Origin: an uncultured Eubacteriales bacterium
GTDB lineage: Bacteria; Bacillota; Clostridia; Oscillospirales; CAG-272
Direction: 5' to 3'
NCBI GenBank assembly: GCA_958352145.1
Contig: CATWNM010000034.1
Coordinates: 1-21,319, forward strand
DNA: 21,319 bases
Positions 1 to 7,716 of this stretch are shown here, piece by piece. The translations under genes and the position numbers were made by a program. The notes below the pieces were generated by a model. The model did not search any database. It was given only the letters and a program-made list of their open reading frames with translations, and was not told where the DNA came from. The first letter of the stretch is position 1; the number at the start of each line of letters is the position of its first letter.

Positions 1-183
1 GATGGACTGCTTGAGTATCCGCAGTATACGCGTCCATATGAATTTATGGGGTAGACTGTGCCGGAAGTATTGCTTTCCGGCCATCATGAAAATATAGAAA
101 AATGGCGTTTCATGCAGTCAGTGGAGATCACTAGAAAAAAACGCCCGGATCTTTATTCGATCTGGGAGAAAGGCAAGCGATGA
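1..183 (+). pseudogene. trmD: TrmD, tRNA (guanine-37-N1)-methyltransferase, 3' end only, interrupted by in-frame TAG
   Basis: The window begins inside the gene. Frame 1 reads DGLLEYPQYTRP, the conserved TrmD motif after the SAM-binding knot, then YEFMG, a TAG codon at 52-54, then TVPEVLLSGHHENIEKWR and a further 24 residues, ending in TGA at 181-183. The segment after the stop is a textbook TrmD C-terminal tRNA-binding region (compare GMEVPPVLLSGNH in E. coli), so the stop lies inside the gene, at a position that is Met in E. coli and B. subtilis. TrmD makes m1G37 in tRNAs reading CNN codons, prevents +1 frameshifting and is usually essential. Termination at TAG would remove 42 residues. It may be a pseudogene, a recent nonsense mutation, a sequence error, or suppressed amber; the sequence alone cannot decide. 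The final TGA overlaps the next gene's ATG. Confidence 0.85.
52..54 (+). other. In-frame amber (TAG) codon within trmD
   Basis: TAG lies in frame between conserved TrmD blocks EYPQYTRP and VPEVLLSGHH. Of the 20 genes whose stop codon is visible, only the PIG-L gene (stop 9411-9413) ends in TAG; the others use TAA or TGA. Confidence 0.9.
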
Positions 184-2114
184 AAACGGGATTTAAACAA
201 TGGGCCGGCGAGCTTGTATCGGGTAGCGCAATCTGCCGGGCTTTTGACCGGCTTGGCAATTGGTTGTACAGAAAACTGGGCAAAGGACTGTACAGCTTTC
301 TGTTTGGTTCTTATGATGATATTTGCGATGTGTTTGAAACCAGTGCATTTTCCAATGCGGTGCGCGGCCGGCGCAGCCGAATGCGCCATTATTTGGCTGC
401 CAGCATGGAGGACAGCGTATATGTTACGGCGATCGCATCTATGATGCGGTATCTCAGCCGCCTTTCGCTGCGTGTGATCGGTGTGTTTTTGCTTTCGTCC
501 GGCTTTTATTCCCTTTTGGCGCAGTTTATTTTGTATCTGGTGTACCGGGGCAGTGAAAACATTATTTTTGGCGCTGTGTCTGCGGCTATGATTTTAATGG
601 GCATACCTTTTTTGTTCTCTGGGCGGGCACTTTGCACGGCGGTCTACCAGAGTCCGATTTTAGGCAGGCTGTTCACCGGCTTTTTTGGATTCCCGGAGCG
701 TATGTTTGCTCCGGTTGAAAGCGCGACCGGCAGAAAAAACGCCGCTTTTATTTTGGGTTTGCCATTTGGAATTCTCTCTTGTTTTGTCAATCCTGCTTTT
801 TTGCTTTTGGGAATGCTTGGATTGATTTTTGCTTATTTGGTGCTGCTGAATCCGGAATGCGGTTTTTATGCGATTCTGTTTGCTTTGCCGTTTTTTGTAA
901 TTGCCGGCCGTCCGACAATCCTGCTTGCGCTTCTGACTGGCTATGTCATGTTTTGCTTTCTTGTCAAATTGATGCTTGGAAAGCGATATTTCCGGTTTGA
1001 GCTTTTGGATTTTTTCGTTGCTTGTTTTATGGCGGTTATGTTTTTTGGGGGAATCGTTACGTATGGCGGCACATTGTCGCTACGTTCGGCGTTGATTTAT
1101 ACTGTGCTGATGCTCGGTTATTTTTTGTCTGTAGGACTTTTGAATTCGAAAGATAATCTTCGGCGGGCGGTGCAGGCGCTCTGTGTTTCACTTTTACTAG
1201 TGGGACTGTATGGATTGTATCAGAATTTCACCGGCAATATTTCCACGGAGTGGATTGACACGGAAATGTTTGACAATATCGGCGGCCGTGTCGTTTCAAC
1301 GTTTGAAAATCCGAACATGCTTGGCGAATACTTGATTCTTTTGCTTCCGATTCTTGCGGCTTTTGCAATTTGCGAACGTCCGCTGACTTCAAAATCTTCT
1401 ACTATGGTAGCTTTTGCAGTAGGCGCGGCATGCTTAATATATACTTGGGCGCGCGGCGCCTGGCTTGGTTTTTTGCTTGCGGCGGTCGTTTTCCTGCTCA
1501 TGTGGAGCAGGAAGTCCATGGCGCTGCTTGTGACCGGCGTATGTGCGCTGCCGTTTTTGATTCCGTATTTGCCGGAAAGTATTTTGACGCGTTTTTCCAG
1601 TATCGGCGATTTGACGGACACTTCTACCAATTATCGCGTGTATATTTGGCGGGGCAGTATGAATTTAGCCGCCGATTACGCATGGACTGGCATCGGTGTC
1701 GGTGAGAGCGCGTTTGACCGGATATATCCGTATTATTCGTTTGCCGGTATTGAAAAAGCGCCGCATGCGCACAATTTATTTTTGCAGCTTTTTATCGAGA
1801 TCGGCATTCCTGGATTCCTGATTTTTGCGGCCTTTTTGTTCTGCTTTCTGCAAAGTGGATTTTCACTGGCAAAATGCGGAGAGGATCGGGGCGTAAGGCT
1901 GATCGGCTGCGGCGCGGTTTGCGGTATTTTGGCGGCGCTTGTACAGGGAATGACGGACTATATATGGTATAATTATCGTGTTTTTTTTGTCTTTTGGGTC
2001 GTCGTTGGCATTGCATCCGCCGCACGCAGAATTGATGCAGCTGAACGCAAACGAAAGGGATCGGTATTTAGCGAAAGTGCCGCGGATATAACAATTGAAG
2101 GAGGCTTATTATGA
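180..2114 (+). CDS. Wzy/O-antigen-ligase-like polytopic membrane protein
   Basis: A 644-residue integral membrane protein with an N-terminal region of about 90 mostly non-membrane residues followed by roughly a dozen hydrophobic spans. It carries Wzy_C (O-antigen ligase/polymerase) hallmarks: STFENPNMLGEYL around residues 373-385, TWARGAWLG at 422-430, and a loop with RVYIWRGS, GIGVGESAF and PHAHNLFLQLFIEIGIPG (about 528-545). Such proteins polymerise or transfer lipid-linked glycans on the outer face of the membrane; in a Gram-positive cell the likely substrate is a capsular or wall glycopolymer (inference). Start: ATG at 180 overlaps the trmD stop (ATGA), with GGGAG at 164-168. It ends in an ATGA overlap with the next gene, so the two are probably translationally coupled. 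No glycosyltransferases flank it, so the substrate is unknown. Confidence 0.8.
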   Translation: MKTGFKQWAGELVSGSAICRAFDRLGNWLYRKLGKGLYSFLFGSYDDICDVFETSAFSNAVRGRRSRMRHYLAASMEDSVYVTAIASMMRYLSRLSLRVIGVFLLSSGFYSLLAQFILYLVYRGSENIIFGAVSAAMILMGIPFLFSGRALCTAVYQSPILGRLFTGFFGFPERMFAPVESATGRKNAAFILGLPFGILSCFVNPAFLLLGMLGLIFAYLVLLNPECGFYAILFALPFFVIAGRPTILLALLTGYVMFCFLVKLMLGKRYFRFELLDFFVACFMAVMFFGGIVTYGGTLSLRSALIYTVLMLGYFLSVGLLNSKDNLRRAVQALCVSLLLVGLYGLYQNFTGNISTEWIDTEMFDNIGGRVVSTFENPNMLGEYLILLLPILAAFAICERPLTSKSSTMVAFAVGAACLIYTWARGAWLGFLLAAVVFLLMWSRKSMALLVTGVCALPFLIPYLPESILTRFSSIGDLTDTSTNYRVYIWRGSMNLAADYAWTGIGVGESAFDRIYPYYSFAGIEKAPHAHNLFLQLFIEIGIPGFLIFAAFLFCFLQSGFSLAKCGEDRGVRLIGCGAVCGILAALVQGMTDYIWYNYRVFFVFWVVVGIASAARRIDAAERKRKGSVFSESAADITIEGGLL

Positions 2115-2599
2115 TCGGGGAAGAGAAAAGAGGCATTCGCATCAATATTGTAGATATTTTGATAACAGCCGCGATCGCGGGGATAATCGCGCTCGGCGTT
2201 TTAATGCTTGCAAATGCTTTTGGGACGGATGCGGCGGCAAGAACGGATGTGACTGTGGAGTATACGATTCAGTTTCGTGGGCTGAGAAGCGAATTCGCCA
2301 ATAAAGTAAAAAGCGGCGATATCGTTATTGATGCGCAGAAGCGTCAGGGACTTGGGACGGTGCAGTCGGTAAAATATTCCCCGTATATTTTGGACGTATA
2401 CGATCCTGAAACCGGTGAAATGGCCGTAGCTGAGCATCCGTCTTATATTACGCTGGAGATTACCATTCGCGCAAGCGGATATATTTCCGGGGAAATGTAT
2501 TATGTGAACGGCATAAAGATGGGTGTAGGCGCAGGACTCAGCATCCATACTAAAAATTTTGCGGGCACCGGTTATATAAGTGCGATGCAGGTTGAATAA
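2111..2599 (+). CDS. DUF4330-like membrane-anchored protein, copy 1
   Basis: 162 residues: a short basic N-terminus (GEEKRGIRINIVD), one membrane span at about residues 14-36, then an extracytoplasmic beta-rich domain with VEYTIQFRGLRSEFANKVKSGD and GLGTVQSVKYSP. The order 'NIVD + membrane span + V-(x)n-GD-(x)n-GTV' resembles the uncharacterised DUF4330 family (recognised from memory, moderate certainty). No catalytic motif is visible. The ATG overlaps the preceding stop (ATGA) with a strong AAGGAGG just upstream. It is followed after 11 bases by a second gene with the same architecture. Function unknown; linkage to the Wzy-like protein suggests a role in envelope polymer assembly (inference). 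Confidence 0.7.
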   Translation: MIGEEKRGIRINIVDILITAAIAGIIALGVLMLANAFGTDAAARTDVTVEYTIQFRGLRSEFANKVKSGDIVIDAQKRQGLGTVQSVKYSPYILDVYDPETGEMAVAEHPSYITLEITIRASGYISGEMYYVNGIKMGVGAGLSIHTKNFAGTGYISAMQVE

Positions 2600-2610
2600 G
2601 GAGACGAAAA

Positions 2611-3090
2611 ATGGCTGCTAAAAAATTCAGGGTCAACATATTAGATTTTGTCATCTTTGCCGCGGTTGTTTTATGTATTGCAGGCGTTTTTTTGCGCAGT
2701 GGGAAAAAAAACACCGATGAAAAGCTGGAAACACAAACGGCGGTTATTTCTTTCAGTATCAGCAATGTGCAGGCTGCGTCGGCCGATTGTTTTCGAGACG
2801 GGGATCTTGTATACAGCGAGTCGCTTGGCTGCAGTATGGGGCGGATTATCGGCGACAGTATTGCTGCAACTCCCGCTGTTCTGTATATTGAAGATAAAGG
2901 ATCGGTTGTAGAGGTTGTATCCGGACTGAACCGTGTGGATATTCGCGGTTCCTTTGTCAGCGAAGGAAAAATGAGCGAGAGCGGCTTTCTGATCGGCGGA
3001 ACGCAGTATGTCGCGCCCGGAATGACGACGCTGGTGTATCTGCCAAATATTAATGTGAATATTTTGATAACCGATGTTGAATTGCAGTGA
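2611..3090 (+). CDS. DUF4330-like membrane-anchored protein, copy 2
   Basis: 159 residues with the same layout as its neighbour: KKFRVNILDFVIF, a membrane span at about residues 10-27, a charged linker (SGKKNTDEKLE), then an outer domain with VISFSISNVQ, FRDGDLVYSES and MGRIIGD. This parallels the V-(x)n-GD-(x)n-G-x-(V/I) pattern of copy 1. Sequence identity between the copies is low, so any duplication is old, or they are two subunits of one family. AAGGAG at 2598-2603 overlaps the previous stop codon. No enzymatic residues are recognisable. It is the last gene of the trmD/Wzy-like/DUF4330 run; only a weak hairpin without a T-tract follows. Confidence 0.65.
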   Translation: MAAKKFRVNILDFVIFAAVVLCIAGVFLRSGKKNTDEKLETQTAVISFSISNVQAASADCFRDGDLVYSESLGCSMGRIIGDSIAATPAVLYIEDKGSVVEVVSGLNRVDIRGSFVSEGKMSESGFLIGGTQYVAPGMTTLVYLPNINVNILITDVELQ

Positions 3091-3134
3091 GAAATTGTCT
3101 ATTCTCACCAAAATTAAAAAAATCTTAAAAACTC

Positions 3135-3163
3135 TTGCATTTATAATGTAAATTTGTTATACT
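3135..3163 (+). promoter_or_regulatory. Sigma-A type promoter for HPr
   Basis: TTGCAT at 3135-3140, a 17-base spacer, and TATACT at 3158-3163. Predicted start near 3170 gives a leader of about 65 bases to the HPr ATG. Confidence 0.75.
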
Positions 3164-3235
3164 ATTTCATAGGATATGAGGCATATATTCAGCATTACAA
3201 ACGGATATTGTTAAGGATAAAGGAGCGTATTTCTG

Positions 3236-3499
3236 ATGATGACCCGTGAAGTTACGATCAAAAACAGCGTTGGTTTGCATGCCAGACCGGCTACATTCTT
3301 TATTCAGAAAGCCAATTCTTACAAAAGTTCGATTTGGGTGGAGAAAGATGATCGGAGCGTAAATGCCAAAAGCCTTCTTGGCGTGTTGTCTCTCGGGATT
3401 GTCAACGGTATGACGATTACGCTGGTAGCTGACGGTTCAGATGAAAAAGAGGCGCTGGATGGACTTGAGGAACTGATTGAGAACGGTTTCAACGAATAA
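3236..3499 (+). CDS. ptsH: HPr family phosphocarrier protein
   Basis: 87 residues, the normal HPr length. The phosphorelay histidine sits in VGLHARPAT with His at residue 15, and the HPr-kinase target serine in NAKSLLGVLSLG at residue 46, both at canonical positions. HPr carries phosphate from enzyme I to the sugar permeases of the PTS; in Bacillota, Ser46 phosphorylation makes it a CcpA co-effector. The retained His15 argues against a Crh-type regulatory paralogue, which lacks it. Two ATGs are adjacent (3236, 3239); the first has AAAGGAG at 3219-3225 with 10-base spacing and gives canonical numbering. The gene has its own promoter and is followed by a strong hairpin. No ptsI is adjacent, so whether this is the main HPr or a second copy cannot be told. 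Confidence 0.88.
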   Translation: MMTREVTIKNSVGLHARPATFFIQKANSYKSSIWVEKDDRSVNAKSLLGVLSLGIVNGMTITLVADGSDEKEALDGLEELIENGFNE

Positions 3500-3518
3500 G
3501 CAAAGATAAAATGGATTG

Positions 3519-3556
3519 TTGGGCGAGCATAACGGTTATTCGTTGTGATCGCCCAA
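3519..3556 (+). terminator. Hairpin after HPr, probable partial terminator
   Basis: TTGGGCGA at 3519-3526 pairs with TCGCCCAA at 3549-3556, and the inner arms CATAACG/CGTTGTG extend the stem around loop GTTATT. The following bases (TTTCGTATTTT) form only a broken T-tract, so read-through into uvrC is likely. Confidence 0.5.
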
Positions 3557-3622
3557 TTTCGTATTTTGAACGCAAGCATGCTGGATGTGCTTTGTAAAAA
3601 GAAGTTGTATCTGGAGGTTTAT

Positions 3623-5470
3623 ATGGCTGAAAATAAGCGCCTGCCGCAGTTATTGGAAAAGGCAAATTCTTTGCCGATACGGCCTGGCGTTTACTTGATG
3701 AAAAATGACAGCGGCACCGTGATTTATGTGGGAAAGTCCCGAAAGCTCAAAAATCGAGTATCGCAGTATTTTCAGAACAGTCAAAAGGATTTTAAAACTG
3801 CGAAAATGGTTTCGTCTGTATATGATTTTGATTTTTTTCTTTGTGACACGGAGATGGAGGCGCTCACACTAGAAAATGTACTGATTAAAGAATATTATCC
3901 GAAATATAATATTAACTTGAAGGATTCAAAATCATACCCTTATATAAAGGTGAGCGTGGGAGAGGAATATCCACGGTTGACGGTAACACGCACGCGCAGT
4001 GCGGATAAGGCCAAATATTTCGGTCCTTATTCGGGTGCGGGTATTGCCTATAATATTGTGAATACGCTGTGCAAAACGCTTGGGATTCCGAATTGTAAGC
4101 GCCAATTTCCTCGCGATATTGGCAGAGCGCGTCCCTGCATGTATTATCAGATCGGCCAGTGCATGGGAACTTGCCGCAAGCAGGCTTCCAAAGAGGATTA
4201 TGCGGCGGCCATCAGTGCAGCGCTGCGCGTTTTAGGCGGAGATTTTGAACTTGCAAAGTGCGAGTTGGAAAAACGTATGTATCGCTTGGCCGAGCGGGAG
4301 AACTTTGAAGCTGCGGCCAGATGCCGGGATAGTATTGCAGCGTTGGACAAAATATCGCAGCGGCAAAAAGTAGTTTCTTCTCCAAAAGCGGATCAGGACG
4401 TTGTTGCTTTGTATAGCGAGGAACGCTGCAGCGTTATATCGGTGTTTTATATACGAAGCGGTATGCTGGTGGATAAAGATGAATTTGTTTTTTCGGCCGA
4501 CGAAATTATTGGAACGGAAGAGATTCCAACGTTTTTGTGCGGGCTTTACTCTGAACGTGCCTATATTCCGAAAGAGGTGCTTTTGGCCGAACAGGTGGAT
4601 GATGAAAGTTTGGCTGCGCTTTCGGAACTGCTTTCAGAAAAAGCAGAACGCCGCGTTACCGTCCATACGCCGCTTCGCGGAGAATTGCGCCGTCTTTGCG
4701 ATATGGTACGGGACAATGCGCGAGAAAAGGCGGAAAAATTTACGCAGGAAAGTGAACGGGACAACAAGATGCTGCAAACGCTTGGCCGGCTTTTAGACAT
4801 GGAGCGCGTGCCGGTGCGAATAGAAGCGTACGATATTTCCAATCTTGGCAAAGAGCATATCACGGCCGGCATGGTTGTGGCTGAAAACGGCCGTTTGAAA
4901 AAGCGGGATTATAGGACGTTTTCTATACGGACAACGGCGGGTATAGATGATTATGGCGCAATGCGCGAAGCGCTTTATCGAAGACTTTTGCATCTTGGCA
5001 GAGGGCAGGGGAGTTTTTCTCAGCCTCCGGATTTGATTTTGCTTGACGGCGGCGCCGGTCATGTTTCTTCCGTGCGTGCGTTGCTCTCTGAAATGAATTT
5101 GGACATTCCCGTTTATGGAATGGTTAAGGATTCGTATCATAAAACACGCGCTTTATCGGACGGAACACGGGACATCAGCATTGCCCGTGAACAGAGCGTA
5201 TATGTTTTTATATACGGTTTGCAGGAAGAAGTTCATCGTTTTGCAGTAAGCCGGATGAGCGGTGCAAAGCGAAAAACGCTGAAAAAATCGGTTCTTGAGA
5301 ATATAAGCGGAATCGGCCCGGCAAAGGCCAAAAAATATTTAAGAGCCGCCAGAGGACTTTCGCACATTAAAAACGCGAGCGCCAGCGCGCTTGAGAAAAT
5401 GGGAATTCCCGCAGCGGACGCCCAGAAAATTGCGCAATATTTTGCAGGCAAGCAGGGAGAAAAAGTATGA
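3623..5470 (+). CDS. uvrC: UvrC, excinuclease ABC subunit C
   Basis: 615 residues, typical for UvrC. It makes the 3' and 5' incisions in nucleotide excision repair with UvrA and UvrB. In order: GIY-YIG nuclease (GVY at 22-24, YVG at 35-37); four cysteines C158, C172, C180, C184 matching the iron-sulphur cluster positions known for UvrC; a UVR motif (AERENFEAAARCRD); the RNase-H-like domain (EAYDISNLG, DDYGAM, LILLDGGAGH, KDSYHKTR); and C-terminal helix-hairpin-helix motifs (ISGIGPAKAKKYL). The ATG at 3623 has GGAGG at 3613-3617. An in-frame GTG at 3545 is unlikely because it lies inside the post-HPr hairpin and has no ribosome site. It ends in an ATGA overlap with rsmD. Confidence 0.97.
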   Translation: MAENKRLPQLLEKANSLPIRPGVYLMKNDSGTVIYVGKSRKLKNRVSQYFQNSQKDFKTAKMVSSVYDFDFFLCDTEMEALTLENVLIKEYYPKYNINLKDSKSYPYIKVSVGEEYPRLTVTRTRSADKAKYFGPYSGAGIAYNIVNTLCKTLGIPNCKRQFPRDIGRARPCMYYQIGQCMGTCRKQASKEDYAAAISAALRVLGGDFELAKCELEKRMYRLAERENFEAAARCRDSIAALDKISQRQKVVSSPKADQDVVALYSEERCSVISVFYIRSGMLVDKDEFVFSADEIIGTEEIPTFLCGLYSERAYIPKEVLLAEQVDDESLAALSELLSEKAERRVTVHTPLRGELRRLCDMVRDNAREKAEKFTQESERDNKMLQTLGRLLDMERVPVRIEAYDISNLGKEHITAGMVVAENGRLKKRDYRTFSIRTTAGIDDYGAMREALYRRLLHLGRGQGSFSQPPDLILLDGGAGHVSSVRALLSEMNLDIPVYGMVKDSYHKTRALSDGTRDISIAREQSVYVFIYGLQEEVHRFAVSRMSGAKRKTLKKSVLENISGIGPAKAKKYLRAARGLSHIKNASASALEKMGIPAADAQKIAQYFAGKQGEKV

Positions 5471-6060
5471 GGATTATAACAGGCGCAGCTAAAGGAACAA
5501 AATTATTGACGCCGGAAGGCGAGCACACGCGTCCGACCTCAGAGCGGGCAAAAGAGGCGCTGTTTTCCATGATCCAGTTTGATATCGACGGCCGCCGCGT
5601 GTTGGATTTATTTGCGGGTTCCGGACAGTTAGGACTGGAGGCACTGAGCAGAGGGGCGGCGTGCTGTACGTTTGTGGATGCTTCGGCGGAAGCGATGGAT
5701 GTTGTGAAAAAAAATATTGATAAAACGCATTATCGTGAAAAAAGTAAGACATTGATTTCAGATTATCGCAGCTATTTGCGAAAAGCGTCCGGACGCCTGG
5801 CGTTTGATTTGATTTTTTTAGATCCGCCTTATGCGTCCGACGCGTTGGAAGATGCGCTTCGGCGTTTAGCCCGGACGGGACTGATGGCACAGGGGAGTTT
5901 GTTGATTTGCGAAAGCGAGAACGGAAAAATTTTGACCCGCGCCGCCGATTTGTCAGAAAAGTATCGCGCCTTGAAATGCGGCGGTTATGGCAGGGTGCAT
6001 ATCGATATTTTGACGCCCACTGAAAAATATTTTGAAGGAGTGCAGGAAAATGAGCGGTAA
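5467..6060 (+). CDS. rsmD: RsmD, 16S rRNA (guanine-966-N2)-methyltransferase
   Basis: 197 residues. N-terminal MRIITGAAKGTKL and TRPTSERAKEALFSM are the RsmD signature; SAM-binding motif I is VLDLFAGSGQLG (45-56) and the catalytic base-binding motif is DPPY at 119-122. It uses SAM to methylate N2 of G966 (E. coli numbering) in 16S rRNA. The ATG overlaps the uvrC stop by four bases, and its own stop lies 11 bases inside coaD, so uvrC-rsmD-coaD look translationally coupled. Pairing with coaD is a common bacterial arrangement. Confidence 0.95.
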   Translation: MRIITGAAKGTKLLTPEGEHTRPTSERAKEALFSMIQFDIDGRRVLDLFAGSGQLGLEALSRGAACCTFVDASAEAMDVVKKNIDKTHYREKSKTLISDYRSYLRKASGRLAFDLIFLDPPYASDALEDALRRLARTGLMAQGSLLICESENGKILTRAADLSEKYRALKCGGYGRVHIDILTPTEKYFEGVQENER

Positions 6061-6553
6061 GATCGCTGTTGTGCAGGGCAGTTTTGATCCGATAACGGTG
6101 GGCCATGCGGATATTGTCCGGCGCACGGCGGCTTGGTTTGACCGTATTTTTGTGGCTGTGGCGCAAAATGCGGAAAAGCAGCATATGTTTTCTCCTGTGC
6201 AGCGCGCACAGCTTGCGTGCGCTGCGCTAAAGGAGTTAGAGAACGTTTCGGTAGAGATATGCGACGGATATGTCGCAGATTTTGCGATAGAAAAGCACGC
6301 AGATGTGTTTGTTCGCGGTATTCGCGACAGCGGCGATCTGGAATATGAACGTATTATGGCGGATTTTAATTTTCAGAGGGCGGGTATCGATACAATTTTT
6401 TTGCTTGCCGCTCCGCAGTATCACAGCGTCAGTTCCACAGAAGTGCGCCGGCGGCTGCACAGCGGGGAGTCAGTCAGCGGCTTTGTTTCACTGGAAGAGG
6501 AAAAATTGCTGCGCTTTTTCCGGCCGTTTCCGCAAAATAAAACAAATTTCTGA
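6050..6553 (+). CDS. coaD: CoaD, phosphopantetheine adenylyltransferase
   Basis: 167 residues, the usual size. It joins ATP and 4'-phosphopantetheine to give dephospho-CoA, the penultimate step of CoA synthesis. Family motifs: GSFDPITVGH (10-19, with the nucleotidyltransferase TxGH), VRGIRDSGDLEYE, and SVSSTEVRRRL. The ATG at 6050 is chosen over an upstream in-frame ATG at 6032 because MSGKIAVVQGSFDP matches the family N-terminus and GAAGGAG at 6034-6040 is well spaced. It overlaps rsmD by 11 bases. No terminator is evident before the next promoter. Confidence 0.96.
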   Translation: MSGKIAVVQGSFDPITVGHADIVRRTAAWFDRIFVAVAQNAEKQHMFSPVQRAQLACAALKELENVSVEICDGYVADFAIEKHADVFVRGIRDSGDLEYERIMADFNFQRAGIDTIFLLAAPQYHSVSSTEVRRRLHSGESVSGFVSLEEEKLLRFFRPFPQNKTNF

Positions 6554-6580
6554 TAAAATAAACCGAATATGTCAATAAGG

Positions 6581-6609
6581 TTGACTTCAAAAACGCAAAA
6601 TTATATAAA
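6581..6609 (+). promoter_or_regulatory. Sigma-A type promoter for the surface-protein gene
   Basis: TTGACT at 6581-6586, 17-base spacer, TATAAA at 6604-6609. The start would fall near 6616, about 45 bases before the ATG at 6661. Confidence 0.8.
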
Positions 6610-6660
6610 TGAATATAGAATCGTAGTTTGATTCTTTTATTTTCGTTTTTGGAGGCGTAT

Positions 6661-7704
6661 ATGTTGAAGAAAGTTTTTATGTTTTTGTTCGCGGCGCTAT
6701 TGGCTGCCGTTGGAATTGTTGGCGCGTGCGCGGCGGAAGAGCCTAAAGTAACAAACGATGCGGTCGCTTATGTAAGTTATACGACTGGCAACAATGAATT
6801 CAGCGGTAAATCAGCCGATGAGGCGAAAAAACAGTTGCTGACGCCGGCGGATAATGCGGCACTCGGCATTCTCAAAGACGGCGGAACGCTTGTTGTGTCC
6901 GGGAAACTCTGGATAGGCAGCGATTATACATTGGAAGCGCTGGGCTCTGCTTTACTGATTACTTCCAACGACGGCACTACAAATTATGCAAATCCATTGC
7001 CGACGACCAATCCGGAATGTGCGATGAAAGCGGCGCGTAATGCAACATTGACGCTGACTTCGGATACGATTATTGACGATATTCTTTTATTTGAAGAACA
7101 TAATGTTTCCAATGTGATTCAGATTACCAATAATTCCACGCTGATGATTGGTTCCAAAATACAGTGTATATATAATTCCAATCTGGCGGAGCCGGTGTAT
7201 TACACGCTGGAAGTAGAAGAGGGATCGACATTGATTCTGAATGGCGGAATATTTCAGGATGTGATCGGAAACGGTACGGTAATTAATAACGGCGCGACGA
7301 TCCTTTCCGAGACCCAGCCTTCAGATACAGGTGCGGTGACCGATACGCCTGTTACTTCTGCTGACACTGCTCAGGCAATTGTCACTTCTGATGAGAAACC
7401 TGCCGTAATAACAACAGAGGGTACTGCGGCGGATACAAGCACAGCAGACAGCACGGAGGCTGATGCACCCGATACTTCTGATACGGCAGAACCGGTACGC
7501 GATATCGAACCGGAAAATACAACAGATGCTTCAACTGAACGGACGCCTTCGACCGACGCATCCGTCCAAAATACGACGCCGTCTACAGATGAACCAAATG
7601 TGGAAGAATCAACAAGCAATACCGGATTAATCATAGGTATTGTTGCCGCAGTTCTTATTGTGGGCATTGCTGTAGCGGTGGTTGTGGTTAAAAAGAAAAA
7701 ATAA
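6661..7704 (+). CDS. Secreted surface protein with C-terminal membrane anchor
   Basis: 347 residues; no family recognised. Visible parts: a signal peptide (MLKKVFMFLFAALLAAVGIV, cleavage probably near ACA-AEE); an N-terminal domain of about 200 residues with beta-helix-like character (short turns such as TLTLTSDTIIDD, NNSTLMIGS, GSTLILNGG, GTVINNGATIL); a Thr/Ser/Asp/Glu-rich linker of about 95 residues resembling wall-spanning stalks; then SNTG, a hydrophobic span and a KKKK tail. The end has the shape of a sortase signal but lacks a clear LPxTG, so it may simply stay in the membrane. A lipobox-like VGAC at 20-23 is an alternative anchor. GGAGG at 6651-6655 fixes the ATG at 6661 rather than an upstream in-frame start. 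It has its own promoter and terminator. Likely role: surface adhesin or glycan binding (inference). Confidence 0.75.
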   Translation: MLKKVFMFLFAALLAAVGIVGACAAEEPKVTNDAVAYVSYTTGNNEFSGKSADEAKKQLLTPADNAALGILKDGGTLVVSGKLWIGSDYTLEALGSALLITSNDGTTNYANPLPTTNPECAMKAARNATLTLTSDTIIDDILLFEEHNVSNVIQITNNSTLMIGSKIQCIYNSNLAEPVYYTLEVEEGSTLILNGGIFQDVIGNGTVINNGATILSETQPSDTGAVTDTPVTSADTAQAIVTSDEKPAVITTEGTAADTSTADSTEADAPDTSDTAEPVRDIEPENTTDASTERTPSTDASVQNTTPSTDEPNVEESTSNTGLIIGIVAAVLIVGIAVAVVVVKKKK

Positions 7705-7716
7705 ATTGAAATCCAT

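Noticed and set aside
1220..1630. Long antisense frames opposite the Wzy-like gene and elsewhere (for example 5489-6184)
   Set aside because: They mirror strongly coding strands, lack ribosome sites and family motifs, and produce low-complexity, Arg/Ser/Pro-rich products.
3087..3108. GTGAGAA/TTCTCAC hairpin after the second DUF4330-like gene as a terminator
   Set aside because: Only seven pairs and no T-tract follow; too weak to call.
3545..3622. N-terminal extension of UvrC from a GTG at 3545
   Set aside because: It lies within the post-HPr hairpin, has no ribosome site, and the ATG at 3623 has GGAGG and gives the normal UvrC N-terminus.
6617..6650. AGAATC/GATTCT hairpin with T-rich tail in the surface-protein leader as an attenuator
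   Set aside because: Six mostly A-T pairs at the very 5' end of the transcript; more likely chance in AT-rich sequence.
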